Counted from the stretch's first letter, positions 10,171-20,440 are shown. The stretch is DNA of 64,000 nucleotides from Duganella alba (GCF_009674495.1 NZ_WKJN01000009.1:62001-126000), one strand, 5' to 3'. Translations and numbers: made by a program. Notes: generated by a model not told the origin, from the letters alone.

Positions 10171-11496
<1,326 letters not shown>

Positions 11497-11506
11497 TTAA
11501 GCAAGC

Positions 11507-11529
11507 GCGGCCGGAGCAAATCCGGCCGC
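11507..11529 (+). terminator. GC hairpin between eno and ftsB
   Basis: Nine-bp perfect stem GCGGCCGGA / TCCGGCCGC with a 5-nt loop in the 42-bp gap. It is followed by TTCCCC rather than a T-run, so it is more likely a leaky attenuator or processing hairpin that lowers ftsB expression relative to eno than a full terminator. Confidence 0.5.
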
Positions 11530-11538
11530 TTCCCCCTC

Positions 11539-11871
11539 ATGCGCCTGATTACGCTCGGACTGGCTTTCCTGCTGCTGTTGATCCAGTACCCGTTGTGGCT
11601 GGGGAAGGGCGGCTGGCTGCGCGTGAAGGACTTCGAGGCACAGGTGGACGTGGCGCACAAGAAGAACGCGGAACTGCTGGCCCGCAACGCCAAGCTCGAC
11701 TCCGAAGTGCGCGACCTCAAGGACGGCACCGGCGCGGTCGAGGAACGGGCCCGCTATGAACTCAGCATGATCAAGCAGAACGAGATCTTCGTTCAGATCG
11801 TCGGCAAGGGCCAGGCGGCCGCGCTGGCGCCGCTGGCTCCCAAGCCGGCCGAACAACCCCCCCATCCCTGA
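11539..11871 (+). CDS. ftsB: Cell division protein FtsB
   Basis: A 110-residue bitopic inner-membrane protein of the FtsQLB divisome subcomplex, which links FtsQ to activation of septal peptidoglycan synthesis. A single TM helix is at residues 4-17 ([14 protein letters not shown]), followed by a periplasmic coiled coil ([22 protein letters not shown]) and the conserved [17 protein letters not shown] segment. The tail is Ala/Pro-rich. Location directly after eno is the usual one in proteobacteria. Confidence 0.95.
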   Translation: MRLITLGLAFLLLLIQYPLWLGKGGWLRVKDFEAQVDVAHKKNAELLARNAKLDSEVRDLKDGTGAVEERARYELSMIKQNEIFVQIVGKGQAAALAPLAPKPAEQPPHP

Positions 11872-11879
11872 GATTCCCG

Positions 11880-12683
11880 ATGAAGCTGCGCGCTGGCATA
11901 TTGTTCATCCTGGCCGTCGCCGCTGCTTCCCATGCCGTGTCCGCTCCTGCTGCCGGCTGCATCCCCGTGCGCGTCGGCTATACCGACCAGAACCGTCCGC
12001 CGTACTGGCTGGGCGAGGGCGACAAGGTGCCCGATCCGCCGGGCGCGGCGGTGGACCTGATCCGCGACGCCGTGCTCGGCGCCGGCTTCGGCTGCACGCC
12101 GACCTGGGTGCGGCTGCCGCCGGCGCGCATCCGGCTGGCGCTGGCGAACGGCGACGTCGACCTGGCGCCGCTGGGCGAGATGAGTTTCTATCCGGCCGAG
12201 ATCGCCATCCCGCGCGACAAGGCCGGCAATATCGATCTGAACCGCGCCCTGCACAACCAGGTGCTGGTGCTGGTGCGCACCAAGGATAAAGTGCCGGCCA
12301 ACACCAATCCCATGCTGTACTTCCGCGACAAGGTGCTCGGCATCCCGATGGGCAACACTTACGTCGCCAGGCTGCGCGAATCCGGTCTGACGCTGGACGA
12401 AGGCGCGCGCGACCTCGACCGCAACATCGAAAAACTCAAGCTGGGCCGGGTCGACGGCGTGGTGGTGGCGGCCGTGGCGCCGGCCCACCTGAAGGAAGTG
12501 CTGGCCCAGCACAAGGGCGAGATCGAACAGCTGCCGCAGCCGCTGCTGAACGTCCGCCTGTGGCTGGCTTTCAACGAGAATTTCTATCGCGCCCATCCCA
12601 AGCAGTCGGAGGCGCTGTGGACCTGGCTCGACACCCATCGCGGCCAGCTCGGCTACGTCATGCAACGCTATCGCAAGGACTAG
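11880..12683 (+). CDS. Periplasmic SBP_bac_3-like solute-binding protein (paralogue A)
   Basis: A 267-residue protein with a Sec signal (cleavage near AVSA) and an extracellular solute-binding protein family 3-like fold: N-lobe strand VRVGYTDQNRPPYWLG, the AVDLIRDAV helix, ALANGDVDLAP and a C-terminal NENFYRAHPKQSEALWTWLDTH helix. No permease or ATPase is nearby, so this is probably an orphan binding protein or sensor-like protein. A clear paralogue lies at 15514-16299 with the same RPPYWLG, RDLDxNI and LKRVDGV-type blocks. Ligand unknown. Confidence 0.82.
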   Translation: MKLRAGILFILAVAAASHAVSAPAAGCIPVRVGYTDQNRPPYWLGEGDKVPDPPGAAVDLIRDAVLGAGFGCTPTWVRLPPARIRLALANGDVDLAPLGEMSFYPAEIAIPRDKAGNIDLNRALHNQVLVLVRTKDKVPANTNPMLYFRDKVLGIPMGNTYVARLRESGLTLDEGARDLDRNIEKLKLGRVDGVVVAAVAPAHLKEVLAQHKGEIEQLPQPLLNVRLWLAFNENFYRAHPKQSEALWTWLDTHRGQLGYVMQRYRKD

Positions 12684-12686
12684 AGC

Positions 12687-13079
12687 ATGGAACTCAAGCA
12701 CATCAGCGCCATCAGCCTGTTCGTTGAAGACCTGGCGGCGGCCAAGGCGTTTTATGTGGATGTGTTTGGCGTGCCGGTGGTGTACGAAGACCCCAATTCG
12801 GCGGTGGTGCAATTTGACGGCTTGCTGATTAATCTGCTGCAGATCGCCCATGCGCCGGAGATTGTCGCGCCCGGCGTGGTGGCGCCGCGCGATGCCGGCT
12901 CCCGTTTCCAGTTCAGCATCTGGATCGACGATGTAGACGCGGTGTGCGCGCATTTGCGGCAGCGCGGCGTCGCCATCCTGAACGGACCGGTCGACCGCCC
13001 GTGGGGCATGCGCACGATTAATTTTGTCGATCCGGCCGGACACAGCTGGGAAGTCGCGCAGAAAATCGCCGGTGTGTGA
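12687..13079 (+). CDS. VOC-family (glyoxalase/bleomycin-resistance fold) protein
   Basis: A 130-residue protein with the paired beta-alpha-beta-beta-beta modules of the vicinal oxygen chelate superfamily: HISAISLFVEDLAAAKAFYVDVFGVPVVYED in the first half, and FQFSIWIDDVDAVCAHLRQRG then INFVDPAGHSWEVAQ in the second. Potential metal ligands are H5 and the C-terminal E of SWEVA. The superfamily covers dioxygenases, glyoxalases and antibiotic-binding proteins, so substrate cannot be assigned. It starts 3 bp after the previous stop. Confidence 0.85.
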   Translation: MELKHISAISLFVEDLAAAKAFYVDVFGVPVVYEDPNSAVVQFDGLLINLLQIAHAPEIVAPGVVAPRDAGSRFQFSIWIDDVDAVCAHLRQRGVAILNGPVDRPWGMRTINFVDPAGHSWEVAQKIAGV

Positions 13080-13146
13080 AGGGCGTGGCCGAAGAGGCGC
13101 GAACAAGGATAGAATGCGGCTCCGTTGTCGATAGTCCGAGTCTGGT

Positions 13147-14112
13147 TTGAAAGCTTTATTCCTTGTCCTGATGCTGGCCGCATTCACTGCTTCCGCTGCC
13201 GAGCCGGCGTTGTCCGCCGCCGATACGTTGAACGCTGCCCAGCGCGCCAGGTCCGTCACGCCGAAAACCAGCGGCCCCAATGTGTTGCGCGCGCAGGTGC
13301 TGCTGGACCGCGCGCATTTTTCGCCCGGCGAAATGGACGCGTCATATGGCGGCAATATGCATCACGCCATCCGCGGCTTCCAGAAACTGCACCAGCTGCC
13401 GGTGAGCGGCAATATCGACGCCGCCACCTGGAAGGAGCTGGAGCGCGACGAGGCGCCGGTGCTGGAGGTCTACACCGTCACCGCCAAGGATGTCGCCGGG
13501 CCGTATGCGCCGGTGCCGTCCGACATGGCGGGCAAGGCAAAACTGGCCACGCTCGGCTACGCCAACATCGCCGAAGCGCTGGGCGAGCGTTTCCATTGCA
13601 GTCCCGAGCTGCTGCATCGCCTCAATCCCGGCAAGAAGCTGAACAAGGTGGGCGAGCAGCTGCTGGTGCCGAACGTGGCCGCCATCAAGCCGCTGCCGAA
13701 AGCGGCGTCGATCCTGGTCGACGCCAAAGAGGGCACGCTGACCTTGCTGGACGCCGGCGGCATGCCGTTCGCGCAGTTCCCGGCCAGCACCGGCAGCAAG
13801 CACGACCCGCTGCCGGAAGGCCGCTGGCTGGTGCGCGGCGTCGCCACCAATCCCGAATACCGCTACAACCCGAAACTGTTCTGGGACGCCAAGGCGGGCG
13901 ACACCAAGGCCCGCATCGCCGGCGGCCCCAACAACCCGGTGGGCCTGGCGTGGATCGATCTCAGCATCGAACATTACGGCATCCACGGCACGCCCGAGCC
14001 GGGCAAGATCGGCAAGACCCAGTCGCACGGCTGCATCCGTCTGACCAACTGGGATGTGATGCAGGTGGTCCACGCCGTCGCCCGTGGCGCCAACGTGCTG
14101 TTGCAAGGGTAG
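13147..14112 (+). CDS. L,D-transpeptidase with peptidoglycan-binding domain
   Basis: A 321-residue exported enzyme. In order: a signal peptide, a PG_binding_1 module around residues 45-98 (LRAQVLLDRAHFSPGEMDASYG to GNIDAATWKEL), a LysM-like segment around 145-175 (ALGERFHCSPELLHRLNPGK), and a YkuD catalytic domain from about 188. The active site is HGTPEPGKIGK...SHGCIRLTN with nucleophile C296. Such enzymes make 3-3 peptidoglycan cross-links or attach proteins. The start is TTG at 13147; an in-frame stop at 13132-13134 rules out a longer form. A TAGAAT -10-like element sits at 13110-13115. Confidence 0.92.
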   Translation: MKALFLVLMLAAFTASAAEPALSAADTLNAAQRARSVTPKTSGPNVLRAQVLLDRAHFSPGEMDASYGGNMHHAIRGFQKLHQLPVSGNIDAATWKELERDEAPVLEVYTVTAKDVAGPYAPVPSDMAGKAKLATLGYANIAEALGERFHCSPELLHRLNPGKKLNKVGEQLLVPNVAAIKPLPKAASILVDAKEGTLTLLDAGGMPFAQFPASTGSKHDPLPEGRWLVRGVATNPEYRYNPKLFWDAKAGDTKARIAGGPNNPVGLAWIDLSIEHYGIHGTPEPGKIGKTQSHGCIRLTNWDVMQVVHAVARGANVLLQG

Positions 14113-14132
14113 AATGGGCACGGGAGGTGCAC

Positions 14133-14822
14133 ATGAAAGTCATCGGACTGATAGGCGGGATGAGCTGGGAATCGACGGTGCCGTACTACCGTCAGGTCAA
14201 CGAAACCATCAAGCAGCAGCTGGGCGGCCTGCATTCGGCCAAGGTGGTGCTGTACAGCGTGGATTTCCACGAGGTTGAGCGCTTGCAGCACGCGGGCGAC
14301 TGGCAGGCCGCCGGCGCCATGATGGCCGACGCCGCGCGCGCCTTGCAGGCGGCCGGCGCCGACTTCATCGTGCTGTGCACGAACACCATGCACAAGGTGG
14401 CGGCGGATATCGAGGCGGCGGTGCGGATTCCGCTGTTTCACATCGCCGATCCCACGGCGCGGGAAATCAAACGCGCCGGGCTGCACAAGGTCGGCCTGCT
14501 GGGCACGCGCTTCACGATGGAGCAGACGTTCTACACGGACCGCCTGCGCGAGCATGGCCTGGACGTGGTGGTGCCGGCGCCGGCCGACCGCGACAGCGTG
14601 CACCGGATTATTTATGAAGAGCTGTGCCTGGGCCGTATCAACGACGCCTCGCGCGACGAGTACCGCCGCATCATGGCGGACCTGGCCGCGCAAGGCGCGC
14701 AGGCCATCATCCTGGGCTGCACCGAAATCTCGCTGCTGGTGACGCAGGCCGATGCCACCGTGCCGCTGTTCGACACCACCGCCATCCACGCCCACAGCGC
14801 GGCGTTGTTCTCACTTGAATAA
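14133..14822 (+). CDS. Aspartate/glutamate racemase family protein
   Basis: A 229-residue protein of the PLP-independent Asp/Glu racemase superfamily, which uses two cysteines for two-base proton transfer. Both are present: C82 in LCTNTMHK and C196 in LGCTEIS. The N-terminus IGLIGGMSWEST is typical of the YgeA/aspartate racemase subgroup. The start at 14133 has GGGAGG (14122-14127) at good spacing. Lying directly after an L,D-transpeptidase, it could supply a D-amino acid for wall metabolism, though that is inference; broad-specificity racemases of this family also exist. Confidence 0.9.
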   Translation: MKVIGLIGGMSWESTVPYYRQVNETIKQQLGGLHSAKVVLYSVDFHEVERLQHAGDWQAAGAMMADAARALQAAGADFIVLCTNTMHKVAADIEAAVRIPLFHIADPTAREIKRAGLHKVGLLGTRFTMEQTFYTDRLREHGLDVVVPAPADRDSVHRIIYEELCLGRINDASRDEYRRIMADLAAQGAQAIILGCTEISLLVTQADATVPLFDTTAIHAHSAALFSLE

Positions 14823-14831
14823 GGAGTTGTA

Positions 14832-15464
14832 ATGAAACTGATCGGCATGCTCGATTCCCCGTATGTCCGCCGCGTGGCGGTGTCCTTGCAATTGCTGGGC
14901 GTGAAGTTCGAGCACCAGTCGCTGTCGGTGTTCAGCACCTTCGAGCAGTTCCGCCAGATCAATCCGGTGGTCAAGGCGCCGACGCTGGTGGACGAGGAAG
15001 GCGCCGCGCTGATGGACTCCACGCTGATCCTGCAATACGCCGAATTCATCGCCCGTCCGTCCGCGCGCCGCACGCCCACCATGCCGACCGAACTGTTCCG
15101 CTCGCAGCGTCTGCTGAGCCTGGCGCTGGCGGCCTGCGACAAGGCCGTGCAACTGGTCTACGAACGCCAGCTGCGTCCGGCGGAAAAGCTGCACCAGCCG
15201 TGGGCCGACCGCGTCGTGCGGCAACTGCGCGCCGCGCTCGACGTGCTGGAAACCGAGCAGCGCGAGCAGCCGCTGGACGCGACCAGCGCAGCCATGCCGC
15301 CGCCCGGCGTGATGCAGGCCGTCACCTGGCACTTCATCCGCGAAATGCTGCCGGACGTGGTGGCCGAATCCGACTATCCGGCGCTGGCCGAGTATTCGCG
15401 TCTGGCCGAAGCGCTGCCCGAATTCCGCGCCGCGCCGCATGGCGATAGCACTTACCAGGGCTGA
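14832..15464 (+). CDS. Glutathione S-transferase family protein
   Basis: A 210-residue protein with an N-terminal thioredoxin-like GST domain (MKLIGMLDSPYVRRVAVSLQLLG; the catalytic Ser is likely S9; cis-Pro in VKAPTLVDEEG; glutathione gamma-Glu contact in MDSTLILQY) and an all-helical C-terminal domain. Substrate unknown; roles range from electrophile detoxification to catabolism. The start is backed by AAGGAG (14821-14826), which overlaps the racemase stop, so the two are probably cotranscribed. Confidence 0.92.
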   Translation: MKLIGMLDSPYVRRVAVSLQLLGVKFEHQSLSVFSTFEQFRQINPVVKAPTLVDEEGAALMDSTLILQYAEFIARPSARRTPTMPTELFRSQRLLSLALAACDKAVQLVYERQLRPAEKLHQPWADRVVRQLRAALDVLETEQREQPLDATSAAMPPPGVMQAVTWHFIREMLPDVVAESDYPALAEYSRLAEALPEFRAAPHGDSTYQG

Positions 15465-15513
15465 CTTGCCAAGCCTATAATGGCGCTTTCGTCATTGAAT
15501 CTTGCGATTGTTT

Positions 15514-16299
15514 ATGTTTCGTCCTGTCCTGTTAGTCCTTGCCCTGTTCAGCGTCGCCAGCACGCATGCCGCGTGTCCCACGGTACGCATCGGCTATATG
15601 GACCAGGACCGTCCGCCGTATTGGCTGGGGGCCGGTGCCGAGGTGGCGGAGCCGCCCGGCGTGGCGGTCGACTACCTGCGCGCGGCAGCGGCCGCCAGCA
15701 TTCCCTGTCCGGTCCAGTTCGTGCGCATGCCGGGCGGCCGCCTGCGCCTGGCGCTGCAGAGCGGGGCGATCGATTATCTGCCGATCGAGGAACGGGCCGA
15801 ACTGCCGGCCGAGATCGTTTTGCCGCGTGACCGCAATGGCACGCTGGACCGCAACCGCGCCATCCACACCAGCATCATCGTGCTGGTGCGTGCGGGCGAC
15901 CAGTTGCCGGCCGACGTCGTCACGCCGCGCTATTTCCAGGGCCGCATGATGGGCGTGCCGTTCGGTGCTCCCTACGTTGCCGCGCTGCGCGACGCCGGCA
16001 TCAAGGTGGATGAGGGCGGGCGCGACCTGGACAGCAACATCGGCAAGCTGCGCCTCAAGCGCGTCGACGGCGTCGCCATCACGGTCGGCGCGGTGGGCGA
16101 CATGGACAGCGCGATTGCCGAGCGCTACGGCAACGACATCGTGCGCCTGCGCATGCCGCTATTCAGCAGTAATATCTGGCTGGCCACCAATCCGAATTAT
16201 TACGCCGCGCACCGCGAGCAGGTCGAGTCCGTGTGGACCTGGATGGTCACGCACCAGAACGAGCTGGGCGGCATGCTGGCCAAATACTCCCGCAAATAA
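15514..16299 (+). CDS. Periplasmic SBP_bac_3-like solute-binding protein (paralogue B)
   Basis: A 261-residue protein with signal peptide MFRPVLLVLALFSVASTHA and a solute-binding fold. It shares with the protein at 11880-12683 the RPPYWLG strand, the PGVAVDYLRAA helix, GRDLDSNI(G/E)KL, RVDGV and the VWTWMVTHQNELG end. Again there is no linked permease. An upstream TTG at 15502 would give four extra residues; ATG is preferred. A TATAAT at 15476-15481 may be its promoter. The two paralogues probably come from local duplication. Confidence 0.82.
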   Translation: MFRPVLLVLALFSVASTHAACPTVRIGYMDQDRPPYWLGAGAEVAEPPGVAVDYLRAAAAASIPCPVQFVRMPGGRLRLALQSGAIDYLPIEERAELPAEIVLPRDRNGTLDRNRAIHTSIIVLVRAGDQLPADVVTPRYFQGRMMGVPFGAPYVAALRDAGIKVDEGGRDLDSNIGKLRLKRVDGVAITVGAVGDMDSAIAERYGNDIVRLRMPLFSSNIWLATNPNYYAAHREQVESVWTWMVTHQNELGGMLAKYSRK

Positions 16300-16308
16300 G
16301 GATACCGA

Positions 16309-16845
16309 ATGTCCGTCTCTTCCTACCTGAACACCACGCCGCAGCTGGGCGAAGGCCTGTACCTGCACCCGTCGGCGCAAGTGATCGGCGACGTCACCGT
16401 CGGCGCCGATTGCTCGATCTGGTGCAACACCGTGCTGCGCGGCGACGTCAACCGCATCGTCATCGGCAACTGCACCAATGTGCAGGACTTCGCCATGGGC
16501 CACGTCTCGCACAAGAACGACAAGAAGCCGGACGGTTCGCCGCTGATCATCGGCGACTACGTCACCATCGGCCACCAGGCCATGCTGCACGGCTGCACCA
16601 TCGGCAACGAATGCCTGATCGGCATGGCCGCCATCATCATGGACGACGTGGTGGTGCAGGACCAGGTGATGGTCGGCGCCGGCAGCCTGGTGCCGCCGGG
16701 GAAGGTGCTGGAAAGCGGCCACCTGTACGTCGGCCGTCCGGCGGTGAAGGTGAGGGCGCTGACGCCGGAGGAAATCGCCTACCTCAAGTACTCCGCCGAG
16801 CACTACGTGCGCGTGAAGAACAACTACCTCAAAGACCACTTGTAA
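16309..16845 (+). CDS. Gamma-carbonic anhydrase family protein (copy 1)
   Basis: A 178-residue left-handed beta-helix protein built from hexapeptide repeats ([31 protein letters not shown]). It has the histidines expected of zinc-binding gamma-CA/YrdA/PaaY-like trimers, including the [12 protein letters not shown] block. Whether this copy is a true anhydrase cannot be told from sequence. SD AAGGAT precedes the ATG, 9 bp after the solute-binding gene. A second family member is at 26506-27030. Confidence 0.9.
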   Translation: MSVSSYLNTTPQLGEGLYLHPSAQVIGDVTVGADCSIWCNTVLRGDVNRIVIGNCTNVQDFAMGHVSHKNDKKPDGSPLIIGDYVTIGHQAMLHGCTIGNECLIGMAAIIMDDVVVQDQVMVGAGSLVPPGKVLESGHLYVGRPAVKVRALTPEEIAYLKYSAEHYVRVKNNYLKDHL

Positions 16846-16860
16846 ATAAGAATCATTATT
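16842..16860. promoter_or_regulatory. Fur box upstream of haem receptor
   Basis: Aligned to the 19-bp Fur consensus GATAATGATAATCATTATC, this site matches at 14 positions; the right half AATCATTAT is perfect. It begins within the stop codon of the carbonic anhydrase gene, about 75 bp upstream of the TonB receptor start, the expected place for iron repression of the receptor and its downstream HemS-like gene. Confidence 0.75.
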
Positions 16861-16933
16861 GTTAAGATGATTCTTTGCCAGCAATCGCCGTATCTCCGAG
16901 AGCCAGCGTTTAACTCCTCTCTCTTGGAATACT

Positions 16934-19249
16934 ATGGTTGCTACCCTCTCGGGCGCACGGCACCAGGCCGCGCCTTTGTCTCTTCACGTCCGATCCGCCC
17001 TGCTGGTCATGCTGGGCGCGGTTGCCATGCCGTCCTTCGCGCAGGACGCGCCGGCCACGCCCTCGACTGAATTGTCGGAAATCCTGGTCAAGGCCAGGCG
17101 CGATCTCGATACTTCCACCAAAAACGGCAGCACCACCGTGCTGAGCACGCGCCAGCTGGAGCAGAACAACGCCATCGACATGGCCAACATCGCGCGCTAC
17201 TCGCCGCTGGTGGCCGTGCCGGCCGCGGCCAGCGGCGGCGGCAATATCTGGGACGGCGCCGGCAACACCGGCATCAACATCCGCGGCGTCGAAGGCAACC
17301 GCATCAGCCTGCAACTGGACGGCATCGCGCTGCCGGATGCGGCCTCGCGTCCGGACGGCACCTCGAACAACTCCTTCGGCATCGGCCGCGACTACTTCGA
17401 TCCGGAAATCTTCCGTGAAGTGATCATCGGTTCCGGCGCCAGCCCGACCGGCGGCGGCTCGCCGGGCCTGGGCGGTTCGGTGTCCTTCATCACCAAGGCG
17501 CCGGAAGACTACCTGGACGGCACGCGCAAGGTCTACGCCGACTACAAGTTCGGCTACACCTCGGACCATGGCATGCGCCTGCACGCGGTCACCGCCGCCA
17601 CCGAAATCAGCCCGAGCCTGAAAGCGCTGATCGTCGCCGCGCACCGCACCGGCGACGCCTCGAAAATCAACAGCAGCGCGCCGGTGAATCCAGACGAGTG
17701 GGATTCGAACGCCATCCTGGCCAAGCTGAACTGGACCATCGCCAGGGACCAGAAGCTGAACTTCACCATCGACAGCTACAAGGCCGAGCACAACCGCGAA
17801 TTCGACAACAAGGTCGGCAGCTCGTATCCGGATGGCGCGACGCAGAACTCCAACACCAAGCGCACCCGCTTCAGCGTCGAACACCAGTGGACGCCCACCG
17901 GCGTGGCGCTGTTCGACACGCTGGACAGCAAGGCCTACACGCAGAAATCCGAAGTGGTCGATCTGACCCACGCCGACTACATCACCGGCGCGCAGCCCTA
18001 CATCCGCGACATCAACACCGGCTTCTACAACGACAACAAGGGCCTGTCGCTGGATGCCACCAAGCAGCTGTCCGGCAATCTGTTGAGCTACGGCGTCAGC
18101 TACGAGCAGCAGGAAAGCCGCCGCCCGTGGAGCGAAGACCGCGTGGTGGTGAAAACCGGCGCGCATCAGGTCACGCTGAAAAACCGCATGGCCGACATGG
18201 ACACCGACAAATTCGTCGCCTATGTGCGCGACGAGATCGGCTTCTCGCTGGGCGGCCTGCCATCCACGCTGACGCCAGGCCTGCGCGGCGAGCAGCGCAA
18301 ACTGTCGCCGAAGAACCTGCAAAACTACGTGGTCGCCGTGCCGAGCGCCGCCAAGGAAATCAAGGATGAAACCGATTCCTTCTTCACGCCATCGCTGAAC
18401 CTGTCGGTGGAATTGACGCCTAAACTGAACGCCTTCGCGCAGTACTCGCGCGGCACACGCCTGCCGACGGCGGCCGAGCGCACCGGCACCTATGATTCGT
18501 TCAGCTACACCGGCGCGGGCAACGGCTACGCGGTGCTGGGCAATCCGGATCTGAAAAAAGAAACCAGCAACGCCTTTGAAGTGGGCTTGAAAGGCGCGCC
18601 GACGCCGGGCGTGGAATTCAGCGCCTCGCTGTTCGATACCCGCTACAGCAACTTCATCGAATACGCGACGCAGCCTGCCGATCCGGTCAACTACCCGACC
18701 ATCACCTTCGGCCTGTACCGTCCGGAAAACGTCGGCAAGGCCAACATCTACGGCGTCGAATTCAGCTCGCGCTTCGAGCTGGGCCAGTGGATGAACACCA
18801 TGAAAGGCTACAGCCTCAACCTGGCGGCCGGCGCTTCCAAGGGCACGTCGGAAAACACCAGCACCGGCAAGAAAGCCGACCTGCCGTCGGTGCAGCCGTA
18901 CAAGGCCAACGCCACCTTCGCCTACGACGATCCGGGCCTGCGCGGCGGTGCGGCGCTGACCGCCAGCGCGGCGCGCGGCAAGCAGGCCGCCGGCGACGTG
19001 CTGACCGGCACCACGACCACCATGTTCAATGTGCCTGGTTATGGCGTGCTGGACCTGACGGCCTACTGGAACATCAACAAGCACGTCACCCTCAGCGGCG
19101 GCGTCTACAACCTGAACGATAAAAAGTACTGGGACTACGCCTCGTCGCGCAGCCTGCCTGCCGGCACCACGGCCGCCACCCTGGCCGACATCGAACGCCA
19201 GACGCGTCCGGGACGCAATTACGCCTTCAACCTCAAAGTGATTTACTAA
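16934..19249 (+). CDS. TonB-dependent haem/haemoglobin-type receptor
   Basis: A 771-residue outer-membrane receptor. It has a signal peptide ending near PSFA-Q, a TonB-box-like ELSEILVKA stretch around residue 46, a plug domain (NIARYSPL, GINIRGVEGNRISLQLDGIALP, GGGSPGLGGSVSFITK) and a C-terminal barrel including NPDLKKETSNAFEVGLKG and a terminal aromatic strand ending VIY. The plug and NPDL-type motifs fit the haemoglobin/transferrin/lactoferrin receptor subgroup. A Fur box lies upstream and a haem-utilisation gene 10 bp downstream, supporting iron-regulated haem uptake. No haem ABC transporter or TonB/ExbBD genes are in the window. Confidence 0.9.
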   Translation: MVATLSGARHQAAPLSLHVRSALLVMLGAVAMPSFAQDAPATPSTELSEILVKARRDLDTSTKNGSTTVLSTRQLEQNNAIDMANIARYSPLVAVPAAASGGGNIWDGAGNTGINIRGVEGNRISLQLDGIALPDAASRPDGTSNNSFGIGRDYFDPEIFREVIIGSGASPTGGGSPGLGGSVSFITKAPEDYLDGTRKVYADYKFGYTSDHGMRLHAVTAATEISPSLKALIVAAHRTGDASKINSSAPVNPDEWDSNAILAKLNWTIARDQKLNFTIDSYKAEHNREFDNKVGSSYPDGATQNSNTKRTRFSVEHQWTPTGVALFDTLDSKAYTQKSEVVDLTHADYITGAQPYIRDINTGFYNDNKGLSLDATKQLSGNLLSYGVSYEQQESRRPWSEDRVVVKTGAHQVTLKNRMADMDTDKFVAYVRDEIGFSLGGLPSTLTPGLRGEQRKLSPKNLQNYVVAVPSAAKEIKDETDSFFTPSLNLSVELTPKLNAFAQYSRGTRLPTAAERTGTYDSFSYTGAGNGYAVLGNPDLKKETSNAFEVGLKGAPTPGVEFSASLFDTRYSNFIEYATQPADPVNYPTITFGLYRPENVGKANIYGVEFSSRFELGQWMNTMKGYSLNLAAGASKGTSENTSTGKKADLPSVQPYKANATFAYDDPGLRGGAALTASAARGKQAAGDVLTGTTTTMFNVPGYGVLDLTAYWNINKHVTLSGGVYNLNDKKYWDYASSRSLPAGTTAATLADIERQTRPGRNYAFNLKVIY

Positions 19250-19259
19250 GGAGCTCGCC

Positions 19260-20426
19260 ATGAAACCCCACCATCGATTCGCCCTGGCGCTGACCGGCGC
19301 CTTGCTGATCTCCGCATCGGCCGGTGCCGCCAGCCTGACGGAACGCTACGACGCCCTGCGCGCCGAGCAGCCGAAACTGCCGCTGCGCGACGCCGCCGCC
19401 AAACTGAATGTGTCGGAAGCGGAACTGCTGGCCACCACCGGCCTCGGCAAGACCGTGACACGCTTGCAGGAAGGCGACAACGTGCCGCGCGAAATCATGC
19501 GCCGCGCGCTGGACCTCGGCAAAGTCATGGCGCTCACGCGCAATGAAAACGGCGTGCTGGAGCGTACCGGCGTCGCCACCCGCCTGAAGCCGCAGGAAGA
19601 AGTGGCCGGCCTCGACGCCGACAAGGAAAAGGAACGCGAAGCGCGCCTGCGCAACATCGCCGGCGGCTACCTGGGCGGCGAGATCGACCTGCGCTTCACG
19701 TTTAAAAACTGGAAGTATGCGTTTGCCGTGGTGCAGCCGGGCAAGGATGGCGGGGTCACGCGCAGCCTGCAATTCTTCGACCAGAGCGGCAACGCCGCGC
19801 ACAAGCTGTACGTCAAGAGCGATGAAGGCGTGGCCGTGTTCGACAAGATCGTCGCCGATTTCCGCAACCCGGTGCAGAGCGCCGATCTGAAAGTGGCGGC
19901 AGCGCCGTTGAAGCCCGCCGAGAAGCCGGACAGCGCGATCGACGTCAAGGAATACCAGATGGCGTGGAACGAGCTGAATGATGTGCACCAGTTCAACCGG
20001 CTGGTGACCGAGTTCGGCATGTCGCGCGAACAGGCGCTGCGGCTGGGGCCGGTGGACAAGGTGCAGCGGGTGACGCCGCAGGCGGTGCGCCAGTTGCTGG
20101 AGGAGTCAGCCAAGCAGAAGATCGACATCATGGCCTTCCTGGGCAATGATGCGGCGATTCAGATCTACAGCGGCAAGATCAGCAAGGTACAGGAAGCGGG
20201 CGGGTACTTCAACGTGCTCGATCCGGAGTTCAATTTGCACCTGCGTGACAGCGCGTTCCAGAGTGGCTACGTGATCAAGCGTGCCGGGGTGACGTCGGTG
20301 GAGTTCTTCGACAAGAATGGGGAGCTGGTGGTGAGTTTCTTTGGCGTCCGCGAGCGCAACAAGCCGCAGCCGCAAAGCTGGGTTGAAATGACCGCAGCCC
20401 TGCCGCATGCCAACGCCAGCCGTTAG
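19260..20426 (+). CDS. HemS/ChuS-like haem utilisation protein with N-terminal signal peptide
   Basis: A 388-residue protein with the duplicated HemS fold: first half RYDALRAEQPKLPLRDAAAKL to RSLQFFDQSGNAAHKLYV, second half MAWNELNDVHQFNRLV to GVTSVEFFDKNGELV. H243 in NDVHQF matches the proximal haem ligand of HemS/ChuS. These proteins are normally cytoplasmic, about 345 residues, and traffic or degrade haem. Here about 24 extra residues form a convincing Sec signal (KPHHR, then FALALTGALLISASAG, then AGAA), so it may work in the periplasm. Cotranscribed with the receptor. The start is fixed by GGAG just before the ATG and an in-frame hydrophobic stretch. Confidence 0.88.
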   Translation: MKPHHRFALALTGALLISASAGAASLTERYDALRAEQPKLPLRDAAAKLNVSEAELLATTGLGKTVTRLQEGDNVPREIMRRALDLGKVMALTRNENGVLERTGVATRLKPQEEVAGLDADKEKEREARLRNIAGGYLGGEIDLRFTFKNWKYAFAVVQPGKDGGVTRSLQFFDQSGNAAHKLYVKSDEGVAVFDKIVADFRNPVQSADLKVAAAPLKPAEKPDSAIDVKEYQMAWNELNDVHQFNRLVTEFGMSREQALRLGPVDKVQRVTPQAVRQLLEESAKQKIDIMAFLGNDAAIQIYSGKISKVQEAGGYFNVLDPEFNLHLRDSAFQSGYVIKRAGVTSVEFFDKNGELVVSFFGVRERNKPQPQSWVEMTAALPHANASR

Positions 20427-20440
20427 TACCCCAAAACGAA

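Noticed and set aside
16910..19261. Long minus-strand open frame (783 aa) opposite the haem receptor
   Set aside because: Shadow of the TonB receptor; no motif, Arg/Ala/Val-rich.
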